The notes under the pieces were generated by a model. The model worked only from the letters and a program-made list of their open reading frames with translations, did no database searches and was not told the origin of the DNA. Below are positions 1 to 8,502 of a stretch of 64,000 bases of DNA, piece by piece. Each line of letters begins with the position of its first letter. The first letter of the stretch is position 1. Source of the stretch: Halomonas sp. (GTDB lineage: Bacteria > Pseudomonadota > Gammaproteobacteria > Pseudomonadales > Halomonadaceae); assembly GCF_017515565.1 (NCBI RefSeq), contig NZ_JAFWFN010000010.1:40005-104004 (forward strand). The letters are read 5' to 3'. A program made the position numbers and the translations under genes.

Positions 1-736
1 GAATCTTAATTTTAGCGTTGAGCCTGGGGAATTTGTCACTTTGGTGGGCGCCTCTGGCTGTGGCAAAACCACCTTTCTTAAAATGCTGCTGGGTACCGAA
101 GCCGTTTCTAAAGGCAGCTTAACGCTGGATGACAAGCCCATTCCCAATGAACCGGGCCCCGACCGCGGCGTGGTATTCCAGAAGTATTCGGTGTTTCCCC
201 ACCTCACGGTGTTAGGCAACGTAATGATCGCCGATGAGCTGAACAGCGCTAAACTGCTGGGCAAAAGCTTTGGTGCTGCCAAACGGCGCGCTATAGAAAA
301 GGCCCGCGCTCGCATTGATGAGGTGGGCCTTAGTCATGCGCTTAACAAATACCCCCACGAGCTTTCCGGCGGTATGCAGCAGCGCTTAGCCATTGCCCAA
401 GCGCTGATGATGCGGCCACGCATTTTACTGCTTGATGAGCCCTTCGGCGCCCTAGACCCCGGCATTCGTCAGGATATGCACGAATTAATCACCCGGCTAT
501 GGCAAGAGCAACAGCTAACCATCTTTATGATCACCCACGACCTTAAAGAAGCCTTTGAGCTGGGCACGCGACTGTGGGTATTCGATAAAACCCGCCACGA
601 CCCTCAGGAACCGGAAGCGTTCGGCGCAACAATCACCTACGACCTGCCTATTTCAAAAGACCGCCCCTCAAAAGACTTACAAGAAGCGCTTTACCAAGGC
701 GGCCTGCAAACCCACACCCAGGAGACGCTTTTATGA
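1..736 (+). CDS. ABC transporter ATP-binding protein of the guanidine/urea-carboxylase cluster (5' partial)
   Basis: The frame is open from base 2 to the window edge, so the N-terminus lies outside. The protein is the ATPase of a nitrate/taurine-type importer. Visible motifs are Walker A GASGCGKTT just after the edge, a Q-loop (VVFQKYSVFPH), the signature LSGGMQQRL and Walker B ILLLDEPFGALD, followed by the switch region MITHDLKEA. The last codons overlap the next gene (ATGA at 733-736), so it is co-transcribed with the deiminase genes. Transporters in this position are annotated as urea-carboxylase-related. With the guanidine riboswitch downstream, guanidine uptake is the likelier job (inference). 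Its permease and binding-protein partners should lie upstream, outside the window. Confidence 0.9.
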   Translation, partial: NLNFSVEPGEFVTLVGASGCGKTTFLKMLLGTEAVSKGSLTLDDKPIPNEPGPDRGVVFQKYSVFPHLTVLGNVMIADELNSAKLLGKSFGAAKRRAIEKARARIDEVGLSHALNKYPHELSGGMQQRLAIAQALMMRPRILLLDEPFGALDPGIRQDMHELITRLWQEQQLTIFMITHDLKEAFELGTRLWVFDKTRHDPQEPEAFGATITYDLPISKDRPSKDLQEALYQGGLQTHTQETLL

Positions 737-1464
737 CGTTGATGAAAAGCGAAGCGCAATACACCACTCACTTACCTGGTGGGCATCACTGGTCGCTGCG
801 CCTACGCCGGGGCACCACGCTCACCTTGATGGCTCAAGAAGCTGACAGCAACGTGGGGATGCTCTGCTACAACCCCGAAAACCTGCTGGAACGCTTAAAC
901 CTACCTGACACCTTAAAGTGTCAGCACACCTTTAAACTTACCCAGGGCCACTGCCTTTACTCGGATATGGGACGTATTTTTGCCTCCATCACTCATGATG
1001 ATCTGGGCTGGCACGACAGCGTTGGCGGCAATTTGATGCCCCAGCACCTGCTTAAAAAAGGCTGGCAGCCGGTCAGCTACCAGCAGGCTCACAACGACTG
1101 GACGCGCACCGGCTTCGATGCCTTTTTAGTAGAGCTTGCCAAGTACGGCCTGGGCCGCCGGGATATAGCCGCCAACCTGAATCTTTTCTCCCGGGTAGAG
1201 AGCGACGATGAGGGCCAACTGCGCTACGTGAGCAGCCATTGCCAACCGGGCAATAGCGTCACGCTGCGCTTTGAGATGGACACGCTGGTGCTGCTGCACA
1301 CCTGCCCCCACCCCCTCGACCCCAGCGCCGACTACCCCCGTCGTGGTGTCGACATCGCCCTCGGTACTGCAGAGCCGCCCAGCGAAGATGACCCTTGCTA
1401 CCGCTCGCGGCCCGAAAATGCCCGCGGCTTTGCCAACAATCGCCTTTACCACCTCGGCCTATAA
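733..1464 (+). CDS. Carboxyguanidine deiminase subunit (urea carboxylase-associated protein, DUF1989), larger subunit
   Basis: A 243-residue DUF1989-family protein of the kind long called 'urea carboxylase-associated protein 2'. In the guanidine pathway two such proteins (CgdA and CgdB) together deiminate carboxyguanidine to allophanate; that function is known for the family and inferred here. Internal segments such as SDMGRIFASITHDDLGWHDS and DIAANLNLFSRV match the pattern of its neighbour ([20 protein letters not shown]), so the two are paralogous partners. It starts at an ATG overlapping the ATPase stop (ATGA) and ends 15 nt before the next gene. I cannot tell which of the two is CgdA and which CgdB. 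Confidence 0.82.
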   Translation: MTLMKSEAQYTTHLPGGHHWSLRLRRGTTLTLMAQEADSNVGMLCYNPENLLERLNLPDTLKCQHTFKLTQGHCLYSDMGRIFASITHDDLGWHDSVGGNLMPQHLLKKGWQPVSYQQAHNDWTRTGFDAFLVELAKYGLGRRDIAANLNLFSRVESDDEGQLRYVSSHCQPGNSVTLRFEMDTLVLLHTCPHPLDPSADYPRRGVDIALGTAEPPSEDDPCYRSRPENARGFANNRLYHLGL

Positions 1465-1479
1465 GGGGGAACGAACATC

Positions 1480-2118
1480 ATGATTATTGAAAGCACCCTA
1501 CGCCCCGAAAACGCCATAAGCCGCACGACGGTTAACGCGGGCGATCACTACATTGGCACCGTCAAGCGCGGCCAAACCCTGCGTATTCTCGATTTAGAGG
1601 GTAATCAAGCCGCCGACACGCTGTTTTTCAGCGCCGACGATACCGCCGAGCGCTACAGCGCCATGGACACCGTGCGCGAACAAGGCGCGGTTTACCTCAC
1701 CGCAGGCACGCCGCTTATATCCAGCGAAGGCCGCACCATGCTGACGATTACCGCTGACACCTGCGGCCGCCACGATACCCTGGGCGGCGCTTGCGCCAGC
1801 GAAAGCAACACCGTGCGCTACGACCTGGAAAAACGCCACATGCACTCCTGCCGAGACAACTGGATGCAGGCAATTGCCAACTATCCAGAGTTTGGACTTA
1901 CCAAGCGCGATATCACCCACAACATCAACTTCTTTATGAACGTGCCGGTTACCGCCGACGGCGGGCTAACCTTTGCAGACGGTATTTCCGCACCAGGTAA
2001 ATACGTTGAGATGGTCGCCGAGATGGATGTGATCGTGCTGGTCTCCAACTGCCCCCAGCTCAACAACCCCTGCAACGGCTACAACCCAACGCCTATCGAG
2101 TTGTTGGTTTGGGAATAA
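1480..2118 (+). CDS. Carboxyguanidine deiminase subunit (urea carboxylase-associated protein, DUF1989), smaller subunit
   Basis: A 212-residue DUF1989 protein, the 'urea carboxylase-associated protein 1' type. It has the conserved [14 protein letters not shown] segment early, then [15 protein letters not shown] and [12 protein letters not shown], and a C-terminal [21 protein letters not shown] purine-rich AAGGGGGA stretch precedes the ATG at 1480. It is expected to pair with the upstream paralogue as the deiminase converting carboxyguanidine to allophanate. Its stop at 2116-2118 lies 10 nt before the first hairpin of the riboswitch, so the riboswitch sits inside the operon and would act on the distal genes. 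The family call is firm. The substrate is inferred from context. Confidence 0.83.
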   Translation: MIIESTLRPENAISRTTVNAGDHYIGTVKRGQTLRILDLEGNQAADTLFFSADDTAERYSAMDTVREQGAVYLTAGTPLISSEGRTMLTITADTCGRHDTLGGACASESNTVRYDLEKRHMHSCRDNWMQAIANYPEFGLTKRDITHNINFFMNVPVTADGGLTFADGISAPGKYVEMVAEMDVIVLVSNCPQLNNPCNGYNPTPIELLVWE

Positions 2119-2128
2119 GTGATTCGCC

Positions 2129-2173
2129 CTAGGGACGACCCTAGCAGGCCAAGCAACCCGCGGGACGACCCGC
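2129..2173 (+). promoter_or_regulatory. Guanidine-II (mini-ykkC) riboswitch, two ACGA-loop hairpins
   Basis: Two perfect hairpins stand in tandem. P1 is CTAGGG-ACGA-CCCTAG (2129-2144, 6 bp). P2 is GCGGG-ACGA-CCCGC (2160-2173, 5 bp). A 15-nt linker separates them. Paired small hairpins with identical ACGR loops are the definition of the mini-ykkC motif, which binds two guanidinium ions through loop-loop contact. P2 ends 20 nt before the ATG at 2194, which suits control of translation initiation. The weak ribosome site (AGG at 2184-2186) fits regulated initiation. The element lies inside an operon whose other genes match guanidine breakdown. Confidence 0.9.
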
Positions 2174-2193
2174 CTTTGTTTGCAGGCAGTGCC

Positions 2194-5100
2194 ATGTCCA
2201 TCAATAAAACGTTTAGCAAAGTACTGATTGCCAATCGCGGTGCCATCGCAGCGCGCATTTTACGCACCCTCAAAGCGTTAGGTGTAGGCAGCGTGGTGGT
2301 TTACGCCGACGCTGACCGGGACGCTCCCTACGTTCACCAGGCCGATGAGGCCTATTCCCTAGGCGAAGGCTCGGCAAGTGATACCTACCTTAATATCGAC
2401 AAGCTGATCGCGATTGCCAAACAAAGCGGTGCCCAAGCTGTGCACCCCGGCTACGGCTTTCTGTCAGAGAACACCCGCTTTATTGAAGCCTGCGATGCTG
2501 CGGGCCTTACCTTTCTGGGCCCCACCGCCGATCAGATTGAACAGTTTGGCCTAAAACACCAGGCCCGCGCCCTGGCCGAAAACGCCGGTGTGCCACTGGT
2601 GCCCGGTTCCAAACTTCTCGAAAGCGTTAAAGAAGCCCTCACCAGCGCCGAGCAGATTGGCTACCCGGTCATGCTCAAATCCACCGCCGGTGGTGGTGGT
2701 ATCGGTATGCAGGTGTGCCAAACTGCCGCCGAGCTAGAGCGTGCCTTTGATTCGGTGAAAGGCTTAGGTGAGCGCAACTTCGGCGACGGCGGCGTGTTTC
2801 TTGAAGCCTATATCGCTCGCGCCCGCCACTTGGAAGTACAGCTGTTTGGCGACGGCCAAGGCAGCGTGGTCGCCCTCGGTGAGCGCGACTGCTCCACTCA
2901 GCGCCGCCACCAAAAAGTGCTTGAAGAGTGCCCGGCCCCCAACCTGCCTGAATCCGGTCGCCAGGCGCTGCACGCCACGGCGGTTCAGCTGGGTAAAGCG
3001 GTCAACTACCGCAGCGCCGGAACCGTCGAGTTTATTTACGATGCCGAGCGGGAAGCGTTCTATTTTTTAGAGGTCAATACCCGCCTCCAGGTCGAGCACG
3101 GCGTCACCGAGATGGTATATGGCGTCGATATTGTTGAGTGGATGGTTCGCCTGGGTGCAGGCGAACTGCCCGCCCTTGAGACACTCACCAACGGCCTCAC
3201 TCCCCGCGGCCATGCCGTACAAGCGCGCCTCTACGCCGAAGATCCCGCCCACGACTTCCGCCCCAGCGCAGGCTTGCTGACGGAGGTCGATTTCCCCAAG
3301 GCTGACGGCCTACGCATCGACCATGCCATTGAAGCCGGGCTGGAAATATCAGCGCTGTTTGACCCTATGCTCGCCAAAGTGATTGTTCACGCCGACAGCC
3401 GTGGCGCGGCTATCGAACAGCTAGCAGATACCCTGGATAATGCTAGCGTTTATGGTATTACCACCAACCGCACTTGGCTTGCCCATGCGCTGCGCGCAGA
3501 GCGTTTTCGTGATGCCGACCTGGACACTCACTGGCTGACCACCCTGGAGTGGGCACCGCCCGCCATTGAGGTGATCGCCCCCGGCACAATGACGACAATT
3601 CAAGACTACCCCGGCCGCCAGGGCCACTGGGATGTGGGCGTGCCGCCGTCCGGGCCCTTTGATGACTGGTCGTTTCGTCTTGGCAATCGCTTACTGGATA
3701 ACCCCGCCGATGCCGCAGGGCTTGAAATCACCCTAACCGGCCCGACGCTGCGTTTTCACCGCGCCACGCAAATTGTACTGGCGGGTGCCGAGCTTCCTGC
3801 AACGCTGGATGGCGAAGTGGTGGCTTTTTGGCAGGTCATTGATATTCCTGCGGGCGCTACCCTTAGCCTGGGCAAGGCCGCTGCGGGTGCTCGCGCTTAT
3901 CTATTAGTGCGTGGCGGCATTGAGTGCCCGCACTATTTAGGCTCGCGCAGCACCTTCACCCTGGGACAGTTTGGCGGCCATGGCGGCCGTGCGCTTAGAA
4001 GCGGCGATATGCTCGATTTACCCGCGCTTGCCGCCACCTACCAAGCGCAGTTGGATGAGGCGTTAATACCTACCTTTGGTCATCAAGCCAGCGGCAAAAC
4101 CTGGCAAGTGGCCGTGCTTTACGGCCCCCACGGCGCGCCAGACTTTTTTACCAATGACGATATCGAGCGCTTTTTTGACCACAAATGGGAAGTCCACTAC
4201 AACTCCAGCCGCACCGGCGTTCGGCTGATTGGGCCGCGTCCCGAGTGGGCCCGGGCCGACGGCGGCGAGGCGGGACTGCACCCCTCCAACATTCACGATA
4301 ACGCCTATGCCTTCGGCACTATCGACTTTACCGGCGATATGCCGGTGATTCTTGGCCCCGACGGCCCTTCGCTAGGTGGTTTTGTCTGCCCGGCCACCGT
4401 GGTGCGCGCTGAGCGCTGGAAGCTTGGTCAACTCGCCGCGGGCGATAAAGTGCGCTTTGTGCCGGTCAGCCTTGCTACAGCCCGCAGCCTGGAAGAGCGC
4501 CAGCTCGCTCAGTTGGAGTCCCTGACCGCGAACCCTGTTGAAGATATTCAGCCAGAACGCGACACCCCAATCCTGCGCGATGTAGCCGCCGAACAGGCCG
4601 GTGAGCGCATCGTTTACCGCCGCGCCGGGGATGATTTCCTGCTGATTGAGTTTGGTGCGATGGAGCTGGATATCGCGCTGCGCTTCCGCGTTCACGCCTG
4701 GATGCTATGGTTACAGGAACACTCGCTGCCCGGCCTACGGGAACTAACCCCCGGCATTCGCTCGCTGCAGGTTCACTACGAACCGCTGGAGCTTAGCCTT
4801 GATGCTTTGCTAGCGCACCTTCACAAAGCTGAGCAGGCGCTGGTCGATGTGGAGTCGCTGGAAGTTGAGTCGCGAGTGGTGCATCTACCGCTCTCCTGGG
4901 ACGACCCCGCCTGCCACGAAGCGATCGATAAATACCAACGCAGCGTGCGTCCGGATGCGCCCTGGTGCCCGAGCAACCTCGACTTTATTCGCCGCATCAA
5001 CGCCCTGGCAAGCGAACAGCAAGTGCGCGATATCGTCTTTGATGCCCGCTACCTGGTCATGGGTCTGGGAGACGTTTATCTGGGCGCCCCAGTGGCCACA

Positions 5101-5808
5101 CCGCTAGATCCGCGCCAGCGCTTGGTCACCACCAAATACAACCCGGCCCGCACCTGGACCGCGGAAAACTCCGTGGGCATCGGCGGTGCCTATCTATGCG
5201 TTTACGGCATGGAAGGCCCCGGCGGCTATCAGTTTGTTGGTCGCACGCTGCAAATGTGGAACCGCTACCGCACCACCCAGCACTTCGAGAACCCTTGGCT
5301 GCTGCGCTTTTTTGATCAGCTGCGCTTTTATCAAGTCAGCCACGACGAGCTGGAGCAAATTCGCCGCGACTTTCCCCACGGTCGTTTCGAGCTGCCCACC
5401 GAAACAGCCCACTTTCGTCTGGCGGACTACCAAGCCGACATCGACAAAAACGCCGATGCCATCGAAACCTTCCGCACCAAGCGCGAAGCCGCCTTCCAGG
5501 CAGAGATGGCCGCTTGGCGAGCCAATGGCCAGTTCACCTTTGAGGATCAAGCACCTAATAGCGCGGAAATCGAAACCTTAGGCGACGATGAAATCGGTAT
5601 CGAAAGCCCGGTAACCGGCAGCCTTTGGAAACTGCTGGTCAAAGAAGGCGAGCATGTTAGCGCTGGTCAGCCGGTGGCGCTGGTCGAATCCATGAAAATG
5701 GAGGTAGATGTAACCGCTCACTGCGCGGGTCGCGTTGCCAGGCTTCCGATTAGCGAAGGGGCGTCAATGGGGCCTGGGCAGCCGCTGGTGGTGCTCACCA
5801 GTGAGTAA
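2194..5808 (+). CDS. Guanidine carboxylase (biotin-dependent, urea carboxylase family)
   Basis: A 1204-residue multidomain enzyme. In order it has a biotin carboxylase (start FSKVLIANRGAIAARI, ATP-grasp with STAGGGGIGM, EVNTRLQVEHGVTEM), KipA/AHS2-like and KipI/AHS1-like carboxyltransferase halves (MTTIQDYPGRQGHWDVG; LGDVYLGAPVATPLDPRQR), and a C-terminal biotinyl domain with the biotinylation motif ESMKME (Lys about 1168). An in-frame GTG at 2119 would place riboswitch hairpins in the coding region, so the ATG at 2194 is preferred. Homology alone says urea carboxylase. The guanidine-II riboswitch and the two deiminase genes argue for carboxylation of guanidine to carboxyguanidine. I could not map a residue that separates the two substrates. 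Confidence 0.9.
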   Translation: MSINKTFSKVLIANRGAIAARILRTLKALGVGSVVVYADADRDAPYVHQADEAYSLGEGSASDTYLNIDKLIAIAKQSGAQAVHPGYGFLSENTRFIEACDAAGLTFLGPTADQIEQFGLKHQARALAENAGVPLVPGSKLLESVKEALTSAEQIGYPVMLKSTAGGGGIGMQVCQTAAELERAFDSVKGLGERNFGDGGVFLEAYIARARHLEVQLFGDGQGSVVALGERDCSTQRRHQKVLEECPAPNLPESGRQALHATAVQLGKAVNYRSAGTVEFIYDAEREAFYFLEVNTRLQVEHGVTEMVYGVDIVEWMVRLGAGELPALETLTNGLTPRGHAVQARLYAEDPAHDFRPSAGLLTEVDFPKADGLRIDHAIEAGLEISALFDPMLAKVIVHADSRGAAIEQLADTLDNASVYGITTNRTWLAHALRAERFRDADLDTHWLTTLEWAPPAIEVIAPGTMTTIQDYPGRQGHWDVGVPPSGPFDDWSFRLGNRLLDNPADAAGLEITLTGPTLRFHRATQIVLAGAELPATLDGEVVAFWQVIDIPAGATLSLGKAAAGARAYLLVRGGIECPHYLGSRSTFTLGQFGGHGGRALRSGDMLDLPALAATYQAQLDEALIPTFGHQASGKTWQVAVLYGPHGAPDFFTNDDIERFFDHKWEVHYNSSRTGVRLIGPRPEWARADGGEAGLHPSNIHDNAYAFGTIDFTGDMPVILGPDGPSLGGFVCPATVVRAERWKLGQLAAGDKVRFVPVSLATARSLEERQLAQLESLTANPVEDIQPERDTPILRDVAAEQAGERIVYRRAGDDFLLIEFGAMELDIALRFRVHAWMLWLQEHSLPGLRELTPGIRSLQVHYEPLELSLDALLAHLHKAEQALVDVESLEVESRVVHLPLSWDDPACHEAIDKYQRSVRPDAPWCPSNLDFIRRINALASEQQVRDIVFDARYLVMGLGDVYLGAPVATPLDPRQRLVTTKYNPARTWTAENSVGIGGAYLCVYGMEGPGGYQFVGRTLQMWNRYRTTQHFENPWLLRFFDQLRFYQVSHDELEQIRRDFPHGRFELPTETAHFRLADYQADIDKNADAIETFRTKREAAFQAEMAAWRANGQFTFEDQAPNSAEIETLGDDEIGIESPVTGSLWKLLVKEGEHVSAGQPVALVESMKMEVDVTAHCAGRVARLPISEGASMGPGQPLVVLTSE

Positions 5809-5878
5809 AGAACCGATAAGCCAGCTCACAGCGTATTTTTCATCTTCGGTCACGGTCGATAACGATAGGAATTAAGTC

Positions 5879-7702
5879 ATGACACCACCTTTACCACTCG
5901 ACATCAAAAGCCTTCATACCGCCTACCAGCAGGGTGAACTCACCCCTGCAGCATTAATCGACCAGCTACTCGCACAAGCTGAAAGTCACGGTAAAGAGCC
6001 TGCTTGGATTACCCGCCTGAGTCGCGAGCAGTTGGCGAGCTATTTGAAACGTCTGGAAGGCGAGACGCCGGAAACCCTGCCGCTTTATGGTATTCCATTT
6101 GCGATGAAGGACAATATTGACCTCGCAGGGATACCCACCACCGCAGGCAGCCCGGCCTATGCTTACACGCCCACGGAAAATGCTTTTGTAGTGCAGCAGT
6201 TGATCGATGCGGGCGCGATTCCCATGGGTAAAACCAACCTGGATCAGTTCGCGACCGGGTTAGTAGGCGAGCGGGCACTGGAAGTGTATGGTACGCCTGC
6301 TAATGCTTTTGACCCGACGCTGGTGCCAGGCGGCTCCAGCAGCGGCTCTGCTGTGGTCACTGCGGCCGGCATGGTCAGCTTTGCGCTGGGCACCGATACC
6401 GCCGGCTCAGGCCGCGTGCCCGCCTGCTTTCACAACTTGTACGGGGTTAAACCCAGCCTGGGGCTGCTTAGCACCCGGGGCGTGGTTCCCGCCTGCGCCA
6501 CTTTGGATACCATCAGCCTATTTGCGCTTACCGCTGACGATGGTGCCAAAGTGCTAAATGTTACCGCTGCCTACGATGACCAATGTGCCTGGTCGCGCCA
6601 ACATGATTTTGCGGTACATGGCAAACGCTACAGCAAAGCACCCGCCGCGTTTCGATTTGGGGTGCCATTAGAATCCCAGTGGCAAACCGACGCGGCCTAT
6701 ACCCAAGGCATGCAACAAGCGATTGCGGAGCTGGAAGCCTTGGGGGGTGAAAAGGTCGAGCTGGACTGTTCGCCATTACTGGCGGCAGCGCGTTTACTTT
6801 ATGAAGGCCCCTGGGTGGCCGAACGCTACCATGTGATTCGTGAGCTGATGGAGAGCAACCCGGATGCGGTACACCCGGTGACTTTTCAAATCACCCAGGG
6901 TGGCGCAACGCCCTTGGCGGTAGACGCCTTCGATGCGCGCTATAAACTCGCCGAGTATAAGCGCCAGTCCGACGCACTAATCAGTCAGGTAGATGTGATG
7001 CTCACGCCTACCACGGTCACGCATCCGAGCAAGGCCGAGGTAGCGGCGGATCCTATTGGCGTTAACTCCCGCCTAGGCACCTGGACCAACTTTATGAACC
7101 TGCTCGACTACAGCGCCCTGGCCGTACCGGTGGGCTTTAGCGAGCGCGAACTGCCGGTGGGCGTTACGCTATTCGGACCAGTATTTGCAGACTTAACGCT
7201 GCTCTCCCTTGCCCGTGCCCTGGAAGCACGCCTGATGCTGCCGCTAGGCGCGACCGGCATTCCACACCCGCCGTTAGCGGAACTCCTCGCGCATGCACTG
7301 GATGGCAGCATGGAGCTGGTGGTATGCGGTGCGCACTTAAAAGGCCTGCCGCTAAACCACCAGTTAACTCAGCGGGGCGGTGTATTGGTGAGCACCACCC
7401 ACAGCGCCCCGCGTTATAAGCTATTTGCCCTGGCAGGCGGGCCGCCCAAACGCCCGGCAATGCTACGTGATGAGAACGGTCAAGCCATTGAGGTAGAAGT
7501 GTGGCGTCTGCCTATCGAGACCCTGGGTAGCTTCTTGGCGGGCATACCCGCCCCGCTTGGCTTAGGCCAGGTAGAGCTTGCCGACGGCAGCTGGAAGTGC
7601 GGTTTTATCTGCACCGCAGGGGCGCTGAACGAAGGCGGTGAAGCTGCGGACATTACTGAGTTTGGCGGCTGGAGGGGGTGGCTGGCGAACCAATCTGAGT
7701 GA
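5879..7702 (+). CDS. atzF: Allophanate hydrolase
   Basis: A 607-residue amidase-signature enzyme with a C-terminal extension typical of AtzF. It hydrolyses allophanate to ammonia and CO2, the last step of both urea-carboxylase and guanidine-carboxylase pathways. The Ser-Ser-Lys machinery is visible: Lys77 in FAMKDNIDL, the serine run GGSSSGSA at 151-158 and the nucleophile region TDTAGSGRVPA (Ser177). The C-terminal part (from about residue 480) is the separate AtzF C-terminal domain. The ATG at 5879 follows a TAGGA ribosome site. The gap from the carboxylase is 70 nt without an obvious terminator, so it belongs to the same operon. A terminator hairpin follows. Confidence 0.94.
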   Translation: MTPPLPLDIKSLHTAYQQGELTPAALIDQLLAQAESHGKEPAWITRLSREQLASYLKRLEGETPETLPLYGIPFAMKDNIDLAGIPTTAGSPAYAYTPTENAFVVQQLIDAGAIPMGKTNLDQFATGLVGERALEVYGTPANAFDPTLVPGGSSSGSAVVTAAGMVSFALGTDTAGSGRVPACFHNLYGVKPSLGLLSTRGVVPACATLDTISLFALTADDGAKVLNVTAAYDDQCAWSRQHDFAVHGKRYSKAPAAFRFGVPLESQWQTDAAYTQGMQQAIAELEALGGEKVELDCSPLLAAARLLYEGPWVAERYHVIRELMESNPDAVHPVTFQITQGGATPLAVDAFDARYKLAEYKRQSDALISQVDVMLTPTTVTHPSKAEVAADPIGVNSRLGTWTNFMNLLDYSALAVPVGFSERELPVGVTLFGPVFADLTLLSLARALEARLMLPLGATGIPHPPLAELLAHALDGSMELVVCGAHLKGLPLNHQLTQRGGVLVSTTHSAPRYKLFALAGGPPKRPAMLRDENGQAIEVEVWRLPIETLGSFLAGIPAPLGLGQVELADGSWKCGFICTAGALNEGGEAADITEFGGWRGWLANQSE

Positions 7703-7711
7703 TGTTAAGAG

Positions 7712-7747
7712 AGGCCCAGATGCATGAGAGACATTGCGGATGGGCCT
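7712..7747 (+). terminator. Intrinsic terminator of the guanidine operon
   Basis: AGGCCCA (7712-7718) pairs perfectly with TGGGCCT (7741-7747), followed by TTT and an A run. The 22-nt loop is long, but the position, 10 nt after the atzF stop, fits an operon end. Confidence 0.65.
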
Positions 7748-7797
7748 TTTAAAAAAAACAGATGGTTAGGCTGCGTTTGACGACGGAAATTTGATGC

Positions 7798-8184
7798 TTA
7801 TATTTTTCTAATCGGGCCTGGATATTGAGCCACCAGCTCATCCGCAGTAAGCAATAAAAACCCCTCAGCTTCTGCCTGGGCCACCAAAATTCGATCAAAG
7901 GGATCTTTGTGAATACTAGGTAAATGAGCAACGTTAAGTGTATGCAGTGAACTGATAGGGAGCTCTAAATAGCCATTATCCATCAACCCTCTTCGCAACA
8001 AGTGAGGATCCACGTGAAAATCATGGCGTTGCAGGCTGTTTTTGATCACCACCTCCCAGATGCTGGCAGCGCTAAAATAGAGTCTGTTGTTATCATCGTT
8101 AATCAAAGATAACGCTTCAGCAGATAACTTCTCTGGCTCTAACGCCGCCCAGAGCAAAATATGTGTGTCCAGAAGCAGATTCAC
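7798..8184 (-). CDS. VapC-type PIN-domain toxin
   Basis: A 128-residue PIN-domain ribonuclease, the toxin of a type II toxin-antitoxin pair. Acidic residues of the active site are visible: Asp6 in LLLDTHILLW, Glu in SIWEVVIK, Asp in DPFDRILVAQA and Asp in LLTADELV. I chose the GTG at 8184. A strong GGAGG lies at the right distance and sits inside the last codons of the antitoxin gene. A TTG 12 nt further upstream would leave no ribosome site. The toxin starts 1 nt after the antitoxin stop, so translation is likely coupled. PIN toxins usually cleave tRNA or rRNA; the target here is unknown. Confidence 0.88.
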   Translation of the reverse strand: MNLLLDTHILLWAALEPEKLSAEALSLINDDNNRLYFSAASIWEVVIKNSLQRHDFHVDPHLLRRGLMDNGYLELPISSLHTLNVAHLPSIHKDPFDRILVAQAEAEGFLLLTADELVAQYPGPIRKI

Positions 8185-8185
8185 G

Positions 8186-8425
8186 TCAGCCTCCAAACAT
8201 CTCGGCTATTTCTTTCTGCCCCATCCGATCAAAGTCATCAGGTACTTTAAACTGGCCTGCCAGGAAACCTAGTCGCTTCTGCTGACCAGGTGCAGGGCTG
8301 TCAATGGCCGTCACACGTGCCATCGGTTTACCTGCTTTGGCAATGATAAACCCCTCCCCCTCGGCAGCCCTTGCGACCAACTGCGACAAGCGCGTTTTAG
8401 CTTCATGAATATTGATAGCTTCCAT
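8186..8425 (-). CDS. Phd/YefM-family antitoxin partner of the PIN toxin
   Basis: A 79-residue protein beginning MEAINIHEAKTRLSQLVARA, typical of the Phd/YefM DNA-binding fold, followed by GEGFIIAKAGKPMARV. The C-terminal third (from about residue 50) is the usual flexible toxin-binding tail. A GGAGG ribosome site lies just before the ATG. Antitoxin first, toxin second, is the normal order, and the antitoxin is expected to neutralise the toxin and repress the shared promoter. This is a Phd-type antitoxin with a VapC-type toxin, a common hybrid pairing. Confidence 0.88.
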   Translation of the reverse strand: MEAINIHEAKTRLSQLVARAAEGEGFIIAKAGKPMARVTAIDSPAPGQQKRLGFLAGQFKVPDDFDRMGQKEIAEMFGG

Positions 8426-8445
8426 CTGCCCTCCTAAAACACAAC

Positions 8446-8489
8446 CTAGTTTACTGAGCTTAGTTTAGCCTAGATACACCTTTATTCAA
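8446..8489 (-). promoter_or_regulatory. Putative promoter/operator of the toxin-antitoxin pair
   Basis: Read on the minus strand, TTGAAT (8484-8489) and TAAACT (8462-8467) are separated by 16 nt and could be -35 and -10 boxes. The heptamer TAGTTTA occurs twice as a direct repeat on the plus strand (8447-8453 and 8461-8467), 14 nt apart and overlapping the -10. This would suit binding of the antitoxin. Both calls rest on pattern only. Confidence 0.35.
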
Positions 8490-8502
8490 CTTGCCTTCCT
8501 TT

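Noticed and set aside
2119-2193. N-terminal extension of the carboxylase from a GTG
   Set aside because: It translates the two riboswitch hairpins and has no match to the biotin carboxylase N-terminus. The ATG at 2194 is better placed.
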